A stretch of 64,000 nt of DNA from an uncultured Muribaculaceae bacterium (GCA_910588065.1 CAJUPZ010000015.1:1-64000); one strand, 5' to 3'; positions 33,641-43,470 are shown, counted from the stretch's first letter. Translations and numbers: made by a program. The notes: generated from the letters alone by a model not told the origin.

Positions 33641-35749
33641 TCACCAGCTGCCATGCGCGGCTTTGTGCTCGACAAAGTCGGCCGCTCGGTTGCAATCACC
33701 GTTGTAGCTCCATGAAATGATGTCGGAATATTGCTTGCCGGTGGTGCCTGCCGTGGCCTGCAACCGATTTTCACCGTCATCGAGCCTCACATTCTCAAAA
33801 ATATAATGTACATCGGTGTTGCCGCGTTTCGGCGTGCCGAGATTGCGGCCGTTAAGGGTCAGACACGGCGTGCCTACATTTGAGTATACGGTAACGGTGG
33901 TGGTGCGGCGCTCACGGATATTGTTGCGGCGCTGGGTAATATACACCACCGGCTCCTTGCTCCAGTTGGCCTTGTACCAGTAGTATGAATCCTTCTTTAT
34001 CTTCCGGTCGATGGTCATGAGTCCTTTCATATTACGGGCCTCGACACTTCCCCTGCGCGAGGTGGGCACCGCGAAGTCAAACATATTCCACAGATATGAT
34101 GCCACAATCTGCTTATGGCGGGCTATCACCGGCCAATGCTCCTCATGGGTCTTTGTCTGGAAGGTTTCGGGATAGAACGGACTTGTCCAGTCAAGAGCGT
34201 CGCCCAACAGCTCTGTCTGGTGCGCGATATTGGCATCCGCGCCGTACTCGCTGAGTATCAGCGGACACCAGGGATATTCGCGCTCGATCTTCTCAATCCA
34301 GGGCTCCATATCCTGGAGCTTGCGCTCATACCAGCCGTAGTAGCGGTTCATGCCCTGGATATCCGTGTTGCCGTTTACCGGATGGTCTACCGAGCCGTAG
34401 CCGTTTACCGACACCGTGTAGCGGTCCGGATCCTCTGTCTTGCAAAGGTCGTGCAGGCTTTGGGTAAGGGCAGCGGTGTAGCCGTGGGGATGGTACACCT
34501 CGTTGTGTATGCCCCATACATATATGGAGGGATGGTTGAAACTCTGGCGTATAAGCTCGCGCATCTGGCTGTGGGCGTTGTCCCATTCCTGACCGCTGAC
34601 CCTGTTGACGAATGGAATCTCAGCCCATATCACAAGGCCGAGAGTGTCGCAGCGGGAGTATATGTAATCCGACTGCTGATAGTGGGCAAACCGCACTGTC
34701 GTAGCGCCTATCTCCATAATACGGTCAAGGTCAAAATCATGCTCCTTGTTTGTGAGCGCGCTGCCGAGCCCCCACCAGTCCTGATGGCGGGTGACTCCAT
34801 GCATGGGATACCTTCTGCCGTTGAGATAGAAGCCGTCACCGGCCTTGATTTCATACTTCCTCACACCGAGCGGCTGCACCACCTCATCTGTCTGACGGCC
34901 ATCCTTGTACAGACGCGACACCACCTTGTACAGATACGGATCCTCGCGACCCTGCCAAAGGTGAGGTTTGCTCAGCCGGAATGATGACGCCACAGACCGT
35001 ACACCCTGCGGGGAGAGCGTGAAGGAGCGGCTGTCGGAGCACACAATGCGGCCCTCCATGTCATAAACCGACACCTCCAGACGCATCGGGGCCGGAGCCT
35101 TGGTGTCATTACCCACCTTGACTTTCACCCCTATGGCAGCCGATTTTTGAGAAACATCGCTCTGGGTAATGTATACTCCTGACGACGCGCAATCATCCAC
35201 GGCTATGGAGCAGGGATCTGTCACCACCAGCCATACCGGACGGTAGATGCCGCCGTACACGCCGAAAAGCACATGGTTTACCGGAATGACATCCGGGCGC
35301 GCGGAGTTGTCGGCCTTTACTATGATTTCATTCTCCTGACCATACTTGAGCTGCTTGCCTATCTCGCACACAAACGCGGAGTATGCCCCCTTGTGCGACC
35401 CGACGAGATAACCGTTGACATACACCTGCGCACAAGAGCCCACACCCTCGAAACGCAGGAACACCCTCTTGGCCGCCATAGCGGTGTCTGGAGTGAAGTG
35501 CTTGCGGTAATATGCCTCGCCGGCATAAAACGATGAGGCTTTTTTCTGCATATCATCGGCATTCCATGTGTGTGGTATTGTCACCGGCTGCCATGCGGAA
35601 TTAAACTTGCGGGCGGCAGCCATGGCATCTGCCGTAAAGGGACCCTTCATAAACTCCCAGCCGCTGCAGAAGGATGTGACTTCGCGTGCCGCTGCCGGCA
35701 TCGACAGCAGAAGGATACAGAATATGCTGATTATTGTACGGATTTTCAT
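33641..35749 (-). CDS. Secreted GH2 glycoside hydrolase (beta-galactosidase type)
   Basis: Removes a terminal beta-linked sugar, most often galactose, in the periplasm. It has a signal peptide (about 1-21), a jelly-roll N-terminal domain with SFYAGEAYYRKHF and FEGVGSCAQVYVNGYLVGSHKG, an immunoglobulin-like domain, then the TIM barrel. Acid/base Glu417 lies in WGIHNEV and nucleophile Glu501 in LSEYGA. A short C-terminal Ig-like domain follows. At 702 residues it is a compact member. It begins 25 bp after the GH29 gene, so the two form an operon. GH2 enzymes also include glucuronidases and mannosidases, so specificity is open. Confidence 0.88.
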   Translation of the reverse strand: MKIRTIISIFCILLLSMPAAAREVTSFCSGWEFMKGPFTADAMAAARKFNSAWQPVTIPHTWNADDMQKKASSFYAGEAYYRKHFTPDTAMAAKRVFLRFEGVGSCAQVYVNGYLVGSHKGAYSAFVCEIGKQLKYGQENEIIVKADNSARPDVIPVNHVLFGVYGGIYRPVWLVVTDPCSIAVDDCASSGVYITQSDVSQKSAAIGVKVKVGNDTKAPAPMRLEVSVYDMEGRIVCSDSRSFTLSPQGVRSVASSFRLSKPHLWQGREDPYLYKVVSRLYKDGRQTDEVVQPLGVRKYEIKAGDGFYLNGRRYPMHGVTRHQDWWGLGSALTNKEHDFDLDRIMEIGATTVRFAHYQQSDYIYSRCDTLGLVIWAEIPFVNRVSGQEWDNAHSQMRELIRQSFNHPSIYVWGIHNEVYHPHGYTAALTQSLHDLCKTEDPDRYTVSVNGYGSVDHPVNGNTDIQGMNRYYGWYERKLQDMEPWIEKIEREYPWCPLILSEYGADANIAHQTELLGDALDWTSPFYPETFQTKTHEEHWPVIARHKQIVASYLWNMFDFAVPTSRRGSVEARNMKGLMTIDRKIKKDSYYWYKANWSKEPVVYITQRRNNIRERRTTTVTVYSNVGTPCLTLNGRNLGTPKRGNTDVHYIFENVRLDDGENRLQATAGTTGKQYSDIISWSYNGDCNRAADFVEHKAAHGSW

Positions 35750-35774
35750 ATATGTGATGAATCGGTATTGTAAG

Positions 35775-37214
35775 TTATGTCAGGGCATCGCGATAGCGGT
35801 CCTTTTCACCTGATGAATCCTCTATTCTGAGTTTGATGACAAAGGGACCGTCAGGAGTGTTTTCAGGCACATCTACGAGATATTCGTTTCTGGCGGCTTC
35901 GGTGACAGGGGTATCCTTGCCACCTATGAGTGTTGCTCCGGTGACTTTGACATTTTTGGGGGTGACAACAGTGAGATGGCGCGAATACGGCACATTGAAC
36001 ACGGCCATATACACATCATCGCCCTTGCGGGTATAGTACCCCCAAGGCTGTTTGTCCCAACCCGCATAGTCACAGCCGTAAATGCACTCGCCATACCGCT
36101 TCATCCAGCGGCCTACCTCCTGCGCCATCAGCTTTTCCTCCGGGCGGAAGTCGCCATCGGCCTGCGGCCCGAAGTTCACAACCATATTGCCACCCATCGA
36201 CACTGCGTGGACAATACGCTCTATCACCTCCACCGGGCTCTTGACATAGCTCAGCGACCAGTCTTTGTGGTAGCCCCACTGGTTTTCGGGCAAAGTCATG
36301 CAGGCTTCCCAATCCCAGCGTGTAACCTTGGTATCCCTTACCGGGTCAGGCAGCCGGCGCTCATAGCCCGACTCATAGTCACCCATAAGATGACCGTTGC
36401 TGTCAAAATGGCGTTTGCCGAAGTCATCGGCTCTCAGACGGCTGTTGACAGTAACCCCCGGCACAAGCTCCTTGAGCATCTTTTCGGCGCGGGCGGTCCA
36501 CCATGCGTTTTTCTTCATGCTCGCGTCCCATGTGCCGTCAAACCAGAAATCCTTGACCGTAGGGTAGTTTGTGGCCAGCTCCCGGAGCTGGTTTTCGGTA
36601 AATTCAAGGAATCTGGCATACGCCGCGGCGTCATCATCAGACTTGATGTCGTAGCGGTAGTCGGGGTGGCTCCAGTCCAGCACCGAGAAATAGAAATGCA
36701 CATCAATGCCCTGTTCATTGAATGCCTTGACCAGCTCGCCGAGAATATCTTTCTTATATGGAGTGTTTGCCACGGTGTACTTGGTGTACTTACTCGGCCA
36801 CAGGCAAAAACCCTCGTGGTGCTTGGTGGTGATTTTCACATATTTCACCCCCATTCGCCGGGCCATGTCAGCCCATTCCCGGGGTTTGAAGTTGACCGGA
36901 TTCCACTGCTCCATCAGCCCGAGCCATTCATCGGCGGGCACCTTGGCCCATGCCTTCAGCCACTCGGCGGCACCGGGATATACCTTGCCGTCCCATTCGC
37001 CGCCGGGTATGGCATAAAGCCCCCAGTGGATGAACGCTCCCAGACGGTTGTCACGGAAACGCCGCATATCGGCATCCTGCCGCTTGCCTAAACGCTCCGC
37101 GCCGTATCTGAGCGGTTTTTCAATATCAGCCGCAAGAGGTGTGGACTCATTTACCTGAGCGGATGCACTGCAAGCGGCGAGTAGCAGTGCGAGGGCAATT
37201 GCTGTTTTTCTCAT
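35775..37214 (-). CDS. GH29 alpha-L-fucosidase (lipoprotein or secreted)
   Basis: Cleaves alpha-L-fucose. The start is set at the second ATG (37214), which leads straight into a signal sequence ending LLAAC (Cys15) that fits a lipobox. The longer frame adds 13 residues crossing the terminator of the upstream gene. The catalytic domain has GAFIHWGLYAIPGGEW, KYVKITTKHHEGFCLW and the nucleophile Asp226 in DFWFDGTWD. The domain order ends with a small C-terminal beta domain. With 479 residues it is close to subfamily A size. Co-transcribed with the GH2 gene. It is the second fucosidase of the locus. Confidence 0.9.
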   Translation of the reverse strand: MRKTAIALALLLAACSASAQVNESTPLAADIEKPLRYGAERLGKRQDADMRRFRDNRLGAFIHWGLYAIPGGEWDGKVYPGAAEWLKAWAKVPADEWLGLMEQWNPVNFKPREWADMARRMGVKYVKITTKHHEGFCLWPSKYTKYTVANTPYKKDILGELVKAFNEQGIDVHFYFSVLDWSHPDYRYDIKSDDDAAAYARFLEFTENQLRELATNYPTVKDFWFDGTWDASMKKNAWWTARAEKMLKELVPGVTVNSRLRADDFGKRHFDSNGHLMGDYESGYERRLPDPVRDTKVTRWDWEACMTLPENQWGYHKDWSLSYVKSPVEVIERIVHAVSMGGNMVVNFGPQADGDFRPEEKLMAQEVGRWMKRYGECIYGCDYAGWDKQPWGYYTRKGDDVYMAVFNVPYSRHLTVVTPKNVKVTGATLIGGKDTPVTEAARNEYLVDVPENTPDGPFVIKLRIEDSSGEKDRYRDALT

Positions 37215-37235
37215 CTCGTATTGAACCGGTATATT

Positions 37236-37268
37236 CAGAAAATAGGCCGACATCTGATGCCGGCCTAT
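37236..37268 (-). terminator. Intrinsic terminator of the small barrel gene
   Basis: On the minus strand ATAGGCCG (37268-37261) pairs with CGGCCTAT (37249-37242) and a T-rich run follows. Confidence 0.8.
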
Positions 37269-37285
37269 ATATAATAAGGTGTATA

Positions 37286-37876
37286 TCAGAAGAGGTAGGC
37301 GGCTGTCACTGTCCAGTAGCGGTTTTTGCCATCGATGGCGTTGTCGGTTGTCTTGAACGCCTTATTGAGGCCGATGCCGTAAGATGCGCCTATCTGCACG
37401 TGGCGGAGAAGCTCTGCTCCAAAGCCGAAGTTCCATGCTATATCGCATTTTTTGTTGCGGAACTCATCGAAATTCTTTTTGCTGGTAAGGAAAGCGAAAG
37501 CGGGACCGGTAGCGAGGTACGGACGTACTATGTTGTTAATCACCGGAATGTTGAGCTTGTACTTGAGGTTGATGGGTATATCGATGTATGAGCGGTTGTT
37601 TGTCACTTTTTCCTCTCCGGTAGTGAAAGAGGCGTTGCGGCGCACATACATTACCGATGCATCGAAGCCTATGCCGACGAGGGGCACTGTGAACTCGGTG
37701 AGGATACCTGCATTGAAGCCAACACGATTGTTGCTGTCAAATGTAGCCTTGTTGAAGTGGAAAGAGTTGACATTGATGCCAACTTTCGGACCGATACGGA
37801 ACTGGGCGTTGGCAGGCAGAGCTACCATTCCGCAAGCCACTACTATAGCGGCGATGAGAGTCTTGATTGTTTTCAT
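37286..37876 (-). CDS. Small outer-membrane beta-barrel protein (PorT-like family)
   Basis: A 196-residue protein with a signal peptide (to about ALPANA-Q), then QFRIGPKVGINVNSFHFNK and alternating strands ending AAYLF, the typical terminal aromatic of an outer-membrane barrel. It resembles the outer-membrane beta-barrel domain family (PF13568-like). These are common, and their role is mostly unknown. It has its own promoter (37896-37903) and terminator, so its link to the fucosidase/GH2 operon downstream is only by position. Confidence 0.8.
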   Translation of the reverse strand: MKTIKTLIAAIVVACGMVALPANAQFRIGPKVGINVNSFHFNKATFDSNNRVGFNAGILTEFTVPLVGIGFDASVMYVRRNASFTTGEEKVTNNRSYIDIPINLKYKLNIPVINNIVRPYLATGPAFAFLTSKKNFDEFRNKKCDIAWNFGFGAELLRHVQIGASYGIGLNKAFKTTDNAIDGKNRYWTVTAAYLF

Positions 37877-37895
37877 ATTCTTAAAAATTACGGCG

Positions 37896-37903
37896 CAAAG
37901 GTA
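37896..37903 (-). promoter_or_regulatory. -7 promoter element for the small barrel gene
   Basis: Minus strand TACCTTTG, about 20 bp upstream of the start codon. Confidence 0.65.
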
Positions 37904-37965
37904 GTGATTTTTACGCTTAATCTGAATAATATGTCAATAATTTACATTCGGGTTGTTGCCGAGGG

Positions 37966-39978
37966 TCATGAAATCATGGCGAGGAAAGTAGTTTCATCAA
38001 TGATCGGTATGCCGAGTTTAGATGCCTTCTCGAGCTTGGCCGGCCCCATATTTGCTCCGGCGAGCACATAGTCGGTCTTTGAGGATATCGACCCCACATT
38101 CTTGCCGCCGTTGGCTTCAATCATGGCCTTGTATTCATCGCGGCTGTGGTGGGTGAACACCCCGCTGATAACAAACGAGCGGCCGGCGAGTCTGTCACTC
38201 CCCTGCCCCTGCGCGGGTGCGTCAATCTCCATCCTCACACCGGCGGCTGCCAGACGGGCGATAATCTCACGGTTTGCCGGAGCCGAGAGATAGTCGACAA
38301 TGCTTGCCGCGATGCGGGGGCCAATGTCGTCAATGGCAGTGAGCTGCTCGGCATTCATTGCCATCAGGGCATCCATGCTCTTGCAGGCACGGGCCACCTT
38401 CTTGGCGACGGTTTCGCCCACAAAGGGAATCGACAGAGCGAAAACCACCCTTTCAAAGGGCACCTTCTTCGACTCTTCGATACTGGATATTATTCGGTCG
38501 GCACTCCGCTCGCCAAAGCGGTCGAGAGCCATGATTTTCTCTTTGGTGAGCGAATAAAGGTCGGCTATATTGGCAACAAGTCCGCTGGCAAAGAGCACTT
38601 CGGAGGTTTCCTCACCGATGCCGTCGATATTCATCATGCGGCGGCTCACAAAATGCTCCACGCGCCCGGTAATCTGCGGTGTGCAGCCATATTTGTTGGG
38701 ACACATCCAAGATGCCTCACCCTCCACCCGCACAAGCGGGGTGCCGCACGCCGGGCAGCTTTTGACAAACTCCACCGGAGCGCTTCCGGCAATTCGCGCG
38801 GAGGTGTCAACACCTGTGATTTTGGGAATGATTTCTCCACCCTTCTCCACATACAGCGAATCGCCCTGGTGAATGTCAAGGCTGCGGATAATATCCTCAT
38901 TGTGAAGCGATGCACGCTTGACAATGGTGCCTGAGAGCAGCACCGGTTCAAGGTTTGCCACCGGGGTGACAATGCCCATGCGCCCTACCTCGAACGACAC
39001 GAATTTCAGCGGAGTGAGCGCCCTCTCGGCCTGAAACTTGTAGGCTATCGCCCAGCGGGGTGACTTGGCTGTGTATCCGAGATTGAGCTGCTGTACAAGG
39101 GAATTGACCTTGAACACCAGGCCGTCGGTGGCCACAGGCAGATTCTTGCGGGCGGCGTCCCAATGCGATATGTAAGCATCCACCTCCTCTATATTATTAA
39201 GGAGTGTCATCGCATCGCTCACCTTGAAGCCCCAGGAAGCTGCGGCGCGCATATTGTCAAGATGATTGTCGGCAGGCAGGTCCTCGCCGAGCAGATAGTA
39301 GAAGTATGCATCGAGGCCGCGGCGGGCTACCTCGGCGGGGTTCAGAAGTTTAAGAGTACCGGATGCGGCATTGCGGGGATTGGCGAAAAGCGGCTCCTCG
39401 TTAAACTCGCGCTCGGCATTCAGACGGTCAAACTCTTTCCAGGGCAACACAATTTCTCCTCGTATCTCAAACTGACGTGGCCAGCCGGAACCGGACAGCA
39501 CCAGCGGAATGGACTTGATTGTCTTCACATTTTCAGTAACTACATCACCCTTCTCGCCGTCGCCGCGGGTCACTGCCCTAACCAGACGGCCATCCTCGTA
39601 TATAAGGGATATGGATGTGCCGTCAAACTTCATTTCTCCGACAATAGCAAAATCCTGTCCCATAAGCGATTCGCGGGTGCGGCGCACAAAATCGTCAACC
39701 TCTGCCACGCTGTAGGTATTGCCGAGCGACAGCATGGGGTGGATATGCGGGGCCTGGACAAAGCCCTTGGATATATCGCTGCCCACCCGCCGGGTGGGAG
39801 AATAAGGGTCATCGTACTCGGGATGAGCCGCCTCTAGAGCCTCCAGCTCCTTCATAAGTGTGTCAAACTCCCGGTCGCCAATCTCGGGAGCGTTTTTCAC
39901 ATAGTAGTTATAGTTATGGCGCTCAAGCTCTTGCCTAAGGTCAGCTATGCGCCGGCCAACTTCGTTGGAATCAGTCAT
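37966..39978 (-). CDS. ligA: NAD-dependent DNA ligase
   Basis: Seals nicks in DNA during replication and repair using NAD+. The adenylated Lys is in GEMKFDGTS (Lys117 here). It has the Cys4 zinc finger CPACG...CPNKYGC, helix-hairpin-helix repeats (VANIADLY, DIGPRIAASI), and a C-terminal BRCT domain (GRSFVISGVFTHHSRDEYKAM). The upstream-most start (40002) overlaps the promoter, so ATG 39978 (or ATG 39984 two codons before) is preferred. Length is normal for the family (670). Confidence 0.97.
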   Translation of the reverse strand: MTDSNEVGRRIADLRQELERHNYNYYVKNAPEIGDREFDTLMKELEALEAAHPEYDDPYSPTRRVGSDISKGFVQAPHIHPMLSLGNTYSVAEVDDFVRRTRESLMGQDFAIVGEMKFDGTSISLIYEDGRLVRAVTRGDGEKGDVVTENVKTIKSIPLVLSGSGWPRQFEIRGEIVLPWKEFDRLNAEREFNEEPLFANPRNAASGTLKLLNPAEVARRGLDAYFYYLLGEDLPADNHLDNMRAAASWGFKVSDAMTLLNNIEEVDAYISHWDAARKNLPVATDGLVFKVNSLVQQLNLGYTAKSPRWAIAYKFQAERALTPLKFVSFEVGRMGIVTPVANLEPVLLSGTIVKRASLHNEDIIRSLDIHQGDSLYVEKGGEIIPKITGVDTSARIAGSAPVEFVKSCPACGTPLVRVEGEASWMCPNKYGCTPQITGRVEHFVSRRMMNIDGIGEETSEVLFASGLVANIADLYSLTKEKIMALDRFGERSADRIISSIEESKKVPFERVVFALSIPFVGETVAKKVARACKSMDALMAMNAEQLTAIDDIGPRIAASIVDYLSAPANREIIARLAAAGVRMEIDAPAQGQGSDRLAGRSFVISGVFTHHSRDEYKAMIEANGGKNVGSISSKTDYVLAGANMGPAKLEKASKLGIPIIDETTFLAMIS

Positions 39979-39999
39979 AATCATTGAAATTTGAGTATG

Positions 40000-40007
40000 C
40001 AAATATA
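40000..40007 (-). promoter_or_regulatory. -7 promoter element for ligA
   Basis: Minus strand TATATTTG, 22 bp upstream of the chosen start. It lies back-to-back with the promoter of the divergent M28 gene. Confidence 0.6.
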
Positions 40008-40080
40008 GTCAATTAACAAAGTTTAAACAACTTTGAAGTGTTAAATGACAGAAAAACGTAATATTGTCGTAACAAAACCG

Positions 40081-40089
40081 TAACTTTGC
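40081..40089 (+). promoter_or_regulatory. -7 promoter element for the M28-family gene
   Basis: TAACTTTGC, 24 bp before ATG 40113. A TTG about 19-20 bp upstream could serve as -33. Confidence 0.65.
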
Positions 40090-40112
40090 CGCACAATATC
40101 ATATATCGAAGC

Positions 40113-41117
40113 ATGCAATCATTATTCCACATACTCGTTGCGGCAGCCATCATCCTATGCTCATGCAGCAGCAATAACAGCGCCAGTGACAACAACGCCG
40201 CCACCGCCCAGGCCTCCACTACCGACCCTAAGCTGAAATTCAACGCCGACAGCGCATATTCCTACATCAAGGCGCAGGTGGACTTCGGGCCGAGGGTGCC
40301 GGGCACCGCAGCCCACAAAAAATGCGCCGAGTATATAATGAGCGAGCTTGTGCGCCACGGAATAGACACCATAGTGACGCAAAACGCGATTGTGACCGCA
40401 TTCAACTCCGACCAGCTGCCGATGAACAACATCATCGGCAAAATCAATCCTCATGCCAAAGACCGTGTCCTTATAGCAGCCCACTACGACACCCGCCCCT
40501 GGGCCGACAACGAGGATGATGACAGTTTGAAAAACAATCCTATAGATGGCGCCAACGACGGCGCGAGCGGAGTGGGTGTGATGCTTGAGCTGGCACGTAC
40601 ACTCTGCGATAACCGCCCGGAAATCGGGGTTGATTTTCTGTTTGTGGATGTCGAGGACTACGGCACAAACGAAGGCTGGGGCTCGAATGAGGAATCATGG
40701 TGTCTCGGCACGCAGTACTGGGCCGAACATACCGGATATACTCCTGACAACAAGCCCAGATACGGTATTGTGCTCGATATGGTAGGCGGCACAAACGCCC
40801 GCTTCCACCGCGAATACTATTCCAATCAGGCAGCAAAAAATGTTGTTGACAAAGTGTGGGGTACCGCCGCAAACACCGGTTACGGCGCATTCTTTCCAAA
40901 CGAAATTGGCGGAGCGCTCATTGACGACCATCTGTTCATCAACCGCGCCGGCATACCCTGCATCGACATTGTGGAGTGCAACAACACCCTCACCCGCTCC
41001 TTTCCCCCGACATGGCACACCCTGCGCGACAATATGGCATCTATCGACACCCGTCCGCTCAAGGCAGTCGGCCAGACAGTGCTCAACGTCGTGAGCTCTG
41101 AAAAGAAATCCAAATAG
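40113..41117 (+). CDS. M28-family lipoprotein, probable glutaminyl-peptide cyclotransferase
   Basis: Sequence fits type II (animal-like) glutaminyl cyclase, which turns N-terminal Gln of exported proteins to pyroglutamate. Bacteroidota enzymes of this type act in the periplasm. Lipobox LCSC (acylated Cys18) follows a signal peptide. Zinc or catalytic residues lie in YDTRPWAD, DGANDGASGVGVMLELA (Asp), VDVEDYG (Glu), and PPTWHTLRDN (His). Start at ATG 40113, because the longer frame overlaps the promoter. An M28 aminopeptidase is the alternative; the single-zinc pattern and close match around DGANDGAS favour the cyclase. Next is sufE. Confidence 0.78.
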   Translation: MQSLFHILVAAAIILCSCSSNNSASDNNAATAQASTTDPKLKFNADSAYSYIKAQVDFGPRVPGTAAHKKCAEYIMSELVRHGIDTIVTQNAIVTAFNSDQLPMNNIIGKINPHAKDRVLIAAHYDTRPWADNEDDDSLKNNPIDGANDGASGVGVMLELARTLCDNRPEIGVDFLFVDVEDYGTNEGWGSNEESWCLGTQYWAEHTGYTPDNKPRYGIVLDMVGGTNARFHREYYSNQAAKNVVDKVWGTAANTGYGAFFPNEIGGALIDDHLFINRAGIPCIDIVECNNTLTRSFPPTWHTLRDNMASIDTRPLKAVGQTVLNVVSSEKKSK

Positions 41118-41150
41118 AGAAACATAGCGGCCGGTTTCAATTTTTTTGCT

Positions 41151-41159
41151 TATCTTTGC
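41151..41159 (+). promoter_or_regulatory. -7 promoter element for sufE
   Basis: TATCTTTGC, 19 bp before ATG 41179. Confidence 0.65.
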
Positions 41160-41178
41160 AGAAATAAGTAGACTACCT

Positions 41179-41610
41179 ATGACCATAGACCAGCTGCAAG
41201 ATAAGATTATCGAGGATTTCGAGGGCGTGGACGACTGGATGGACCGGTATTCCATGATTATTGACCTCGGCAACACCCTCCCCCCCATAGAAGAGAAATA
41301 CAAGACACCTGCCCACCTCATCGAGGGGTGTCAGAGCAGAGTGTGGCTCAACGCCGAATTGCGTGACGGACTGGTGTACTACACCGCCGACTCCGACGCC
41401 ATAATAGTGAAAGGCATAATAGCGCTGCTGATAGAGGTGCTTAACGGCCATACCCCGGCTGAGATAGCCGACTGCAAGCTATACTTCATCGACCGCATAG
41501 GCCTCGCCGAAAACCTCTCGCCTACCCGCTCGAACGGCCTGCTCGCAATGGTGAAACAAATGAAGATGTATGCCATAGCATTCAAGGCAAAGCAGCAATC
41601 GGAAAATTGA
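41179..41610 (+). CDS. sufE: SufE-family cysteine desulfuration protein
   Basis: Accepts persulfide sulfur from SufS and passes it to the SufBCD scaffold for Fe-S cluster assembly in the cytoplasm. The acceptor Cys51 lies in LIEGCQSRVW. Other family stretches are LPPIEEKYKTPAHLI, and the C-terminal LSPTRSNGLLAMVKQMK. Length 143. The start is ATG 41179 because the 11-residue extension upstream overlaps the -7 box. It is followed after 28 bp by the peptide transporter, perhaps in one transcript. Confidence 0.93.
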   Translation: MTIDQLQDKIIEDFEGVDDWMDRYSMIIDLGNTLPPIEEKYKTPAHLIEGCQSRVWLNAELRDGLVYYTADSDAIIVKGIIALLIEVLNGHTPAEIADCKLYFIDRIGLAENLSPTRSNGLLAMVKQMKMYAIAFKAKQQSEN

Positions 41611-41638
41611 ATTCTAACCCCAAACCAATACCATTATC

Positions 41639-43351
41639 ATGTTTAAAAATCAACCTGCGGGGCTGTATGTGCTGTCGCTTGCCAATACCGGCGAGCGCTT
41701 CGGCTACTACACCATGCTCGCAATCTTCCTGCTCTTCCTGCAGGCCAAGTTCGGACTTGACGCCACTGTTTCAGGACAAATCTATGCAGGTTTCCTCGCC
41801 CTTGTTTATTTCATGCCGCTTATCGGCGGTTGGGTAGCTGACAAATGGAGCTTTTCCAAATGTGTGGTAACCGGCATAGCCGTGATGTTTGCCGGATACG
41901 CTGTCATGGCGATTCCCACCTCAATCCGTGAAACCTCCTCGCTCATCATCCTGTGCGCCGCGCTGGTGCTGATCGCCGCCGGCACCGGCCTGTTCAAAGG
42001 CAACCTTCAGGTGATGGTCGGTGACCTATACAACGAGGCACGTTTCAGCGGACAGCGCGATGCCGCTTTCTCGCTCTTCTACATGGCCATCAACATCGGC
42101 TCCATGTTTGCCCCCATGGCTGCGACAGCGATGTGCAATCTCGCCCTCAACGCAAAGGGCCTCGCCTACGCATCATCACTCCCGGCCCTGTGCAACAGCT
42201 TCCTTGACGGAGTAAGCAGCGCCGGCAGCCAGATTGTGTCCGTGGCCGCTGAAAACGGCATGTCTGTCGAAAACACCCCCGCCGCACTTACTGAGTTTGC
42301 AAACAATTACATCACCACACTCACCACCGGCTACTCCTATGCGTTTGCCATTGCCTGCGGATCGCTCGTAGTATCTTTCCTCATATACTTCCTCGGCCGC
42401 AAAACATACGCCCACATCATCACCGACAAGAAATCCACTGCCAAAAACACCGGTGCTACCAATGCAAAAGAGCTCACCCCCGCACAGACCAAGCAGAGGG
42501 TCATTGCACTGCTCCTGGTGTTTGCTGTCGTGATTTTCTTCTGGATGGTCTTCCACCAGAACGGCGCCACCCTCACAGAATTTGCCAAGAGCTGCACATC
42601 GCCTGAAGCCGGCGGATGGACCCGCATCGGATTCAATGTGTGGGCACTTCTCAGCATCGCTGTCGGAGTTTACGCCCTGTTCAGCCTCTTCCAGAGCAAG
42701 AGCCTGAAGGGTCGTGTTATATCAATTGTGATTCTCGCTCTTGTAGCGTGGGCTCTCACATACTTCTACAACACCACTCCCGAACCTCTCACCGGCATCC
42801 AGCCGCAGCAGTATCAGCAGTTCAACCCCTTCTATGTGGTTGCTCTCACGCCCTTCTCGCTCGCTATTTTCGGATGGCTTGCCAAGAGAAACAGCGAGCC
42901 TTCAGCACCGCGAAAAATCGGCTACGGCATGATAATGGCCGCTGTGGCATATGGTGTCATGGCATTCGGCTCAATGGCAATAGTCGGCACAAGCGCGGAA
43001 GTATCTCCCAACTGGCTCATATCCACCTACCTTCTCCTCACATTCGCCGAGCTGCTTCTGTCGCCTATGGGCATTTCGTTTGTCAGCAAGGTTGCTCCTC
43101 CCAAGCTCAAAGGCTCAATGATGGGCGGTTGGTTTGCCGCAACAGCAATAGGCAACTACCTTGTGAGCATACCGATGCTGCTGTGGGGCAAAATCTCCAT
43201 CGCCACACTCTGGCTCATACTCGTGGGCATCTGCCTTGTGAGCGCACTCTTCATCTTCTCAATCATGAAGAAACTCGAAGCCGCCACTTCTGACTCCGAG
43301 CCCGCTCCCGCAGCCACCGCTCTCGAAACCGTTGAGGACGAAGCCATATAA
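41639..43351 (+). CDS. Proton-dependent oligopeptide transporter (POT/PTR family)
   Basis: Imports di- and tripeptides with H+ across the inner membrane. Signatures are NTGERFGYYTMLAIFLLF near the start (the ExxERFxYY motif), GGWVADKWSFSKCV, and FSLFYMAINIGSMFAPM. About 14 membrane spans are visible, matching the bacterial POT fold with two extra helices. The C-terminal tail is acidic (APAATALETVEDEAI). It ends at a strong terminator. Confidence 0.93.
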   Translation: MFKNQPAGLYVLSLANTGERFGYYTMLAIFLLFLQAKFGLDATVSGQIYAGFLALVYFMPLIGGWVADKWSFSKCVVTGIAVMFAGYAVMAIPTSIRETSSLIILCAALVLIAAGTGLFKGNLQVMVGDLYNEARFSGQRDAAFSLFYMAINIGSMFAPMAATAMCNLALNAKGLAYASSLPALCNSFLDGVSSAGSQIVSVAAENGMSVENTPAALTEFANNYITTLTTGYSYAFAIACGSLVVSFLIYFLGRKTYAHIITDKKSTAKNTGATNAKELTPAQTKQRVIALLLVFAVVIFFWMVFHQNGATLTEFAKSCTSPEAGGWTRIGFNVWALLSIAVGVYALFSLFQSKSLKGRVISIVILALVAWALTYFYNTTPEPLTGIQPQQYQQFNPFYVVALTPFSLAIFGWLAKRNSEPSAPRKIGYGMIMAAVAYGVMAFGSMAIVGTSAEVSPNWLISTYLLLTFAELLLSPMGISFVSKVAPPKLKGSMMGGWFAATAIGNYLVSIPMLLWGKISIATLWLILVGICLVSALFIFSIMKKLEAATSDSEPAPAATALETVEDEAI

Positions 43352-43376
43352 TCCTCATACAGATATATTCAAGGCA

Positions 43377-43412
43377 CCGTCATCCGAGCAATCGGGTGAC
43401 GGCCTTTTTTTT
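43377..43412 (+). terminator. Intrinsic terminator of the peptide transporter
   Basis: CCGTCA...CCGA pairs with TCGG...TGACGG (43377-43402), then eight T. Confidence 0.9.
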
Positions 43413-43470
43413 ACGAACATTGCCGCGGCATCAGGCGTTTTCAGTGTAGATACTTAACGGAAATGAGATT

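Noticed and set aside
33526..33720. A 64-codon plus-strand frame between susC and the GH2 gene.
   Set aside because: Overlaps the GH2 C-terminus in antisense and has no promoter or protein-like pattern.
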